From Nostoc sp. GT001 (GTDB taxonomy: Bacteria; Cyanobacteriota; Cyanobacteriia; Cyanobacteriales; Nostocaceae): a DNA stretch of 6,402 nucleotides. Both the position numbers and the translations under genes were made by a program. Below the pieces are notes generated by a model. The model had not been told where the DNA came from. It did not search any database and saw nothing but the letters and a program-made list of their open reading frames with translations. Shown piece after piece: positions 5,883 through 6,402 of this stretch; the first letter of the stretch is position 1; every line of letters begins with the position of its first letter. Location: assembly GCF_030382115.1 (NCBI RefSeq), contig NZ_JAUDRJ010000003.1:5885050-5891451 (forward strand). The letters are read 5' to 3'.

Positions 5883-5945
5883 TGGTCATTAGTCATTGGT
5901 CATTAGCCACTTGTACTGAGCGTAGTCGAAGTATTGGTCATTTGC
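5880..5945. repeat. CATTRGT heptad array interrupted by a 24-base element
   Basis: Heptads CATTGGT, CATTAGT, CATTGGT and CATTAGC (5880-5907) are followed by 24 unrelated bases (5908-5931). Heptad-like TATTGGT and CATTTGC (5932-5945) then resume. Most of the interrupting unit is the 18-base sequence also found at 3949-3966. This is what insertion of a small dispersed repeat into a heptad array would look like, as described for Nostoc SDR elements. Confidence 0.8.
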
Positions 5946-5975
5946 AAAAGACAAATGACAAAGGACAACTGACAA
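5937..5975. repeat. Hairpin plus four NNGACAA heptads
   Basis: GTCATTTG (5937-5944) pairs perfectly with CAAATGAC (5952-5959). The right arm belongs to four tandem heptads, AAGACAA, ATGACAA, AGGACAA and CTGACAA (5948-5975), which stop two bases from the stop codon of the Fe-S carrier gene. On the minus strand it could act as that gene's terminator. Confidence 0.75.
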
Positions 5976-5977
5976 TA

Positions 5978-6334
5978 TTACACCCCAAATGACTTGCCGC
6001 AACCACAAGTTTGATTAGCATTGGGGTTAGTAAATTGGAAACCACCGCCAATCATGGCATCGCTGTAATCGAGCATTAAACCGTAGAGATATAACAAACT
6101 CTTGCGATCGCTGACAATTTTAAAGCCGTCATAGTCAAAAACTTCATCATCAGGGGTGATTTTGCTGGTATCTTCAAAATCCATCATGTAAGACATCCCA
6201 GAACAGCCACCCTGACGCACTCCTACCCGTAAGCAGAAGTCTGTGCCTTGCTTGTCCCGGAGGGATTTTACCTGGTGCAATGCGGCTTCGCTCAACAGAA
6301 TTCCGCGTTGTTGAGGCTGAATTGCTTGTGTCAT
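5978..6334 (-). CDS. A-type iron-sulfur cluster carrier (IscA/SufA/HesB family)
   Basis: The cytosolic scaffold/carrier binds Fe-S clusters or iron and passes them to apoproteins. In cyanobacteria, clusters of photosystem I and ferredoxins are assembled mainly by the SUF system. The 118 residues are a complete A-type domain. The three ligand cysteines are present: C44 in G-G-C-S-G-M and C110-G-C112 near the end. The family signature [20 protein letters not shown] (97-116) is intact. An additional cysteine, C34, lies in the strand before the first ligand. The start is supported by AAGGAG (complement of 6346-6351), 11 bases upstream. No nif genes are visible, so this is more likely the housekeeping copy than nif-linked HesB. 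The family is certain; IscA versus SufA cannot be decided here. A possible -10 (minus strand, 6361-6356) would put the transcript start inside the ribosome site, so the promoter is unresolved. Confidence 0.96.
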   Translation of the reverse strand: MTQAIQPQQRGILLSEAALHQVKSLRDKQGTDFCLRVGVRQGGCSGMSYMMDFEDTSKITPDDEVFDYDGFKIVSDRKSLLYLYGLMLDYSDAMIGGGFQFTNPNANQTCGCGKSFGV

Positions 6335-6402
6335 CTGCTTTTCAACTCCTTAATTAGTATAAGCGTTACCCTATATCGGCTTGTAATGCTTCTGGGTTGC
6401 TC

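Noticed and set aside
5880..5975. CRISPR-like array
   Set aside because: Units are seven bases with no spacers, so these are tandem heptads, and no cas gene is present.
5088..6334. Single operon of membrane protein, TPR and Fe-S carrier genes
   Set aside because: They share a strand, but the 95- and 126-base gaps hold hairpins and repeats that could end transcripts; co-transcription cannot be claimed.
1..6402. tRNA, rRNA or riboswitch
   Set aside because: No cloverleaf, CCA-type arm, rRNA core or known aptamer pattern was seen on either strand; tRNAscan or Infernal could confirm.

Overview
The window looks like chromosomal DNA of a filamentous, probably heterocyst-forming cyanobacterium (Nostoc/Anabaena type). 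It carries eight exact copies of the cyanobacterial octamer GCGATCGC (at 559, 1189, 1477, 2126, 2465, 5245, 5778 and 6104). It also has many tandem seven-base repeats of the kind typical of Nostocales, and its proteins are of cyanobacterial type. The genus is an inference.

Layout. Bases 1-207 are a leader with a possible promoter inside an inverted repeat. Bases 208-2709 (+) encode a complete copper-type P1B ATPase of the CtaA/PacS group. Bases 2907-3395 (+) encode a small stand-alone FHA phosphothreonine-binding protein. A convergent gene of unknown function lies at 3477-3824 (-), and a long imperfect hairpin lies between the two. Bases 4054-4974 (+) encode a TIGR01777 NAD(P)-binding epimerase-like protein, the cyanobacterial/plastid SulA (GC1) group. 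Three minus-strand genes follow: an 81-residue two-helix membrane protein (5088-5333), a 140-residue TPR protein (5460-5882) and an A-type Fe-S carrier (5978-6334). No gene-free gap exceeds 300 bases.

The genes look like unrelated housekeeping functions (copper delivery, signalling, cell division, Fe-S assembly) rather than one pathway, and I see no hidden defence or biosynthetic system. Copper delivery and Fe-S assembly both serve photosynthetic electron transport, but nothing in the sequence links them.

The unusual part is the repeat ecology. Heptad arrays and small hairpin elements fill most spacers from 3825 onward. They touch the start or stop codons of two genes. They have also entered the ATPase reading frame: a 93-base repeat block adds about 31 residues just before the invariant GDGIND motif, and a smaller hairpin-forming block sits in the nucleotide-binding domain. 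Two related elements of about 95 bases flank the 81-residue membrane protein gene in inverted orientation and differ by two exact seven-base indels. A 24-base unit appears inserted into a heptad array, with an 18-base core shared with a second hairpin about 2 kb away.
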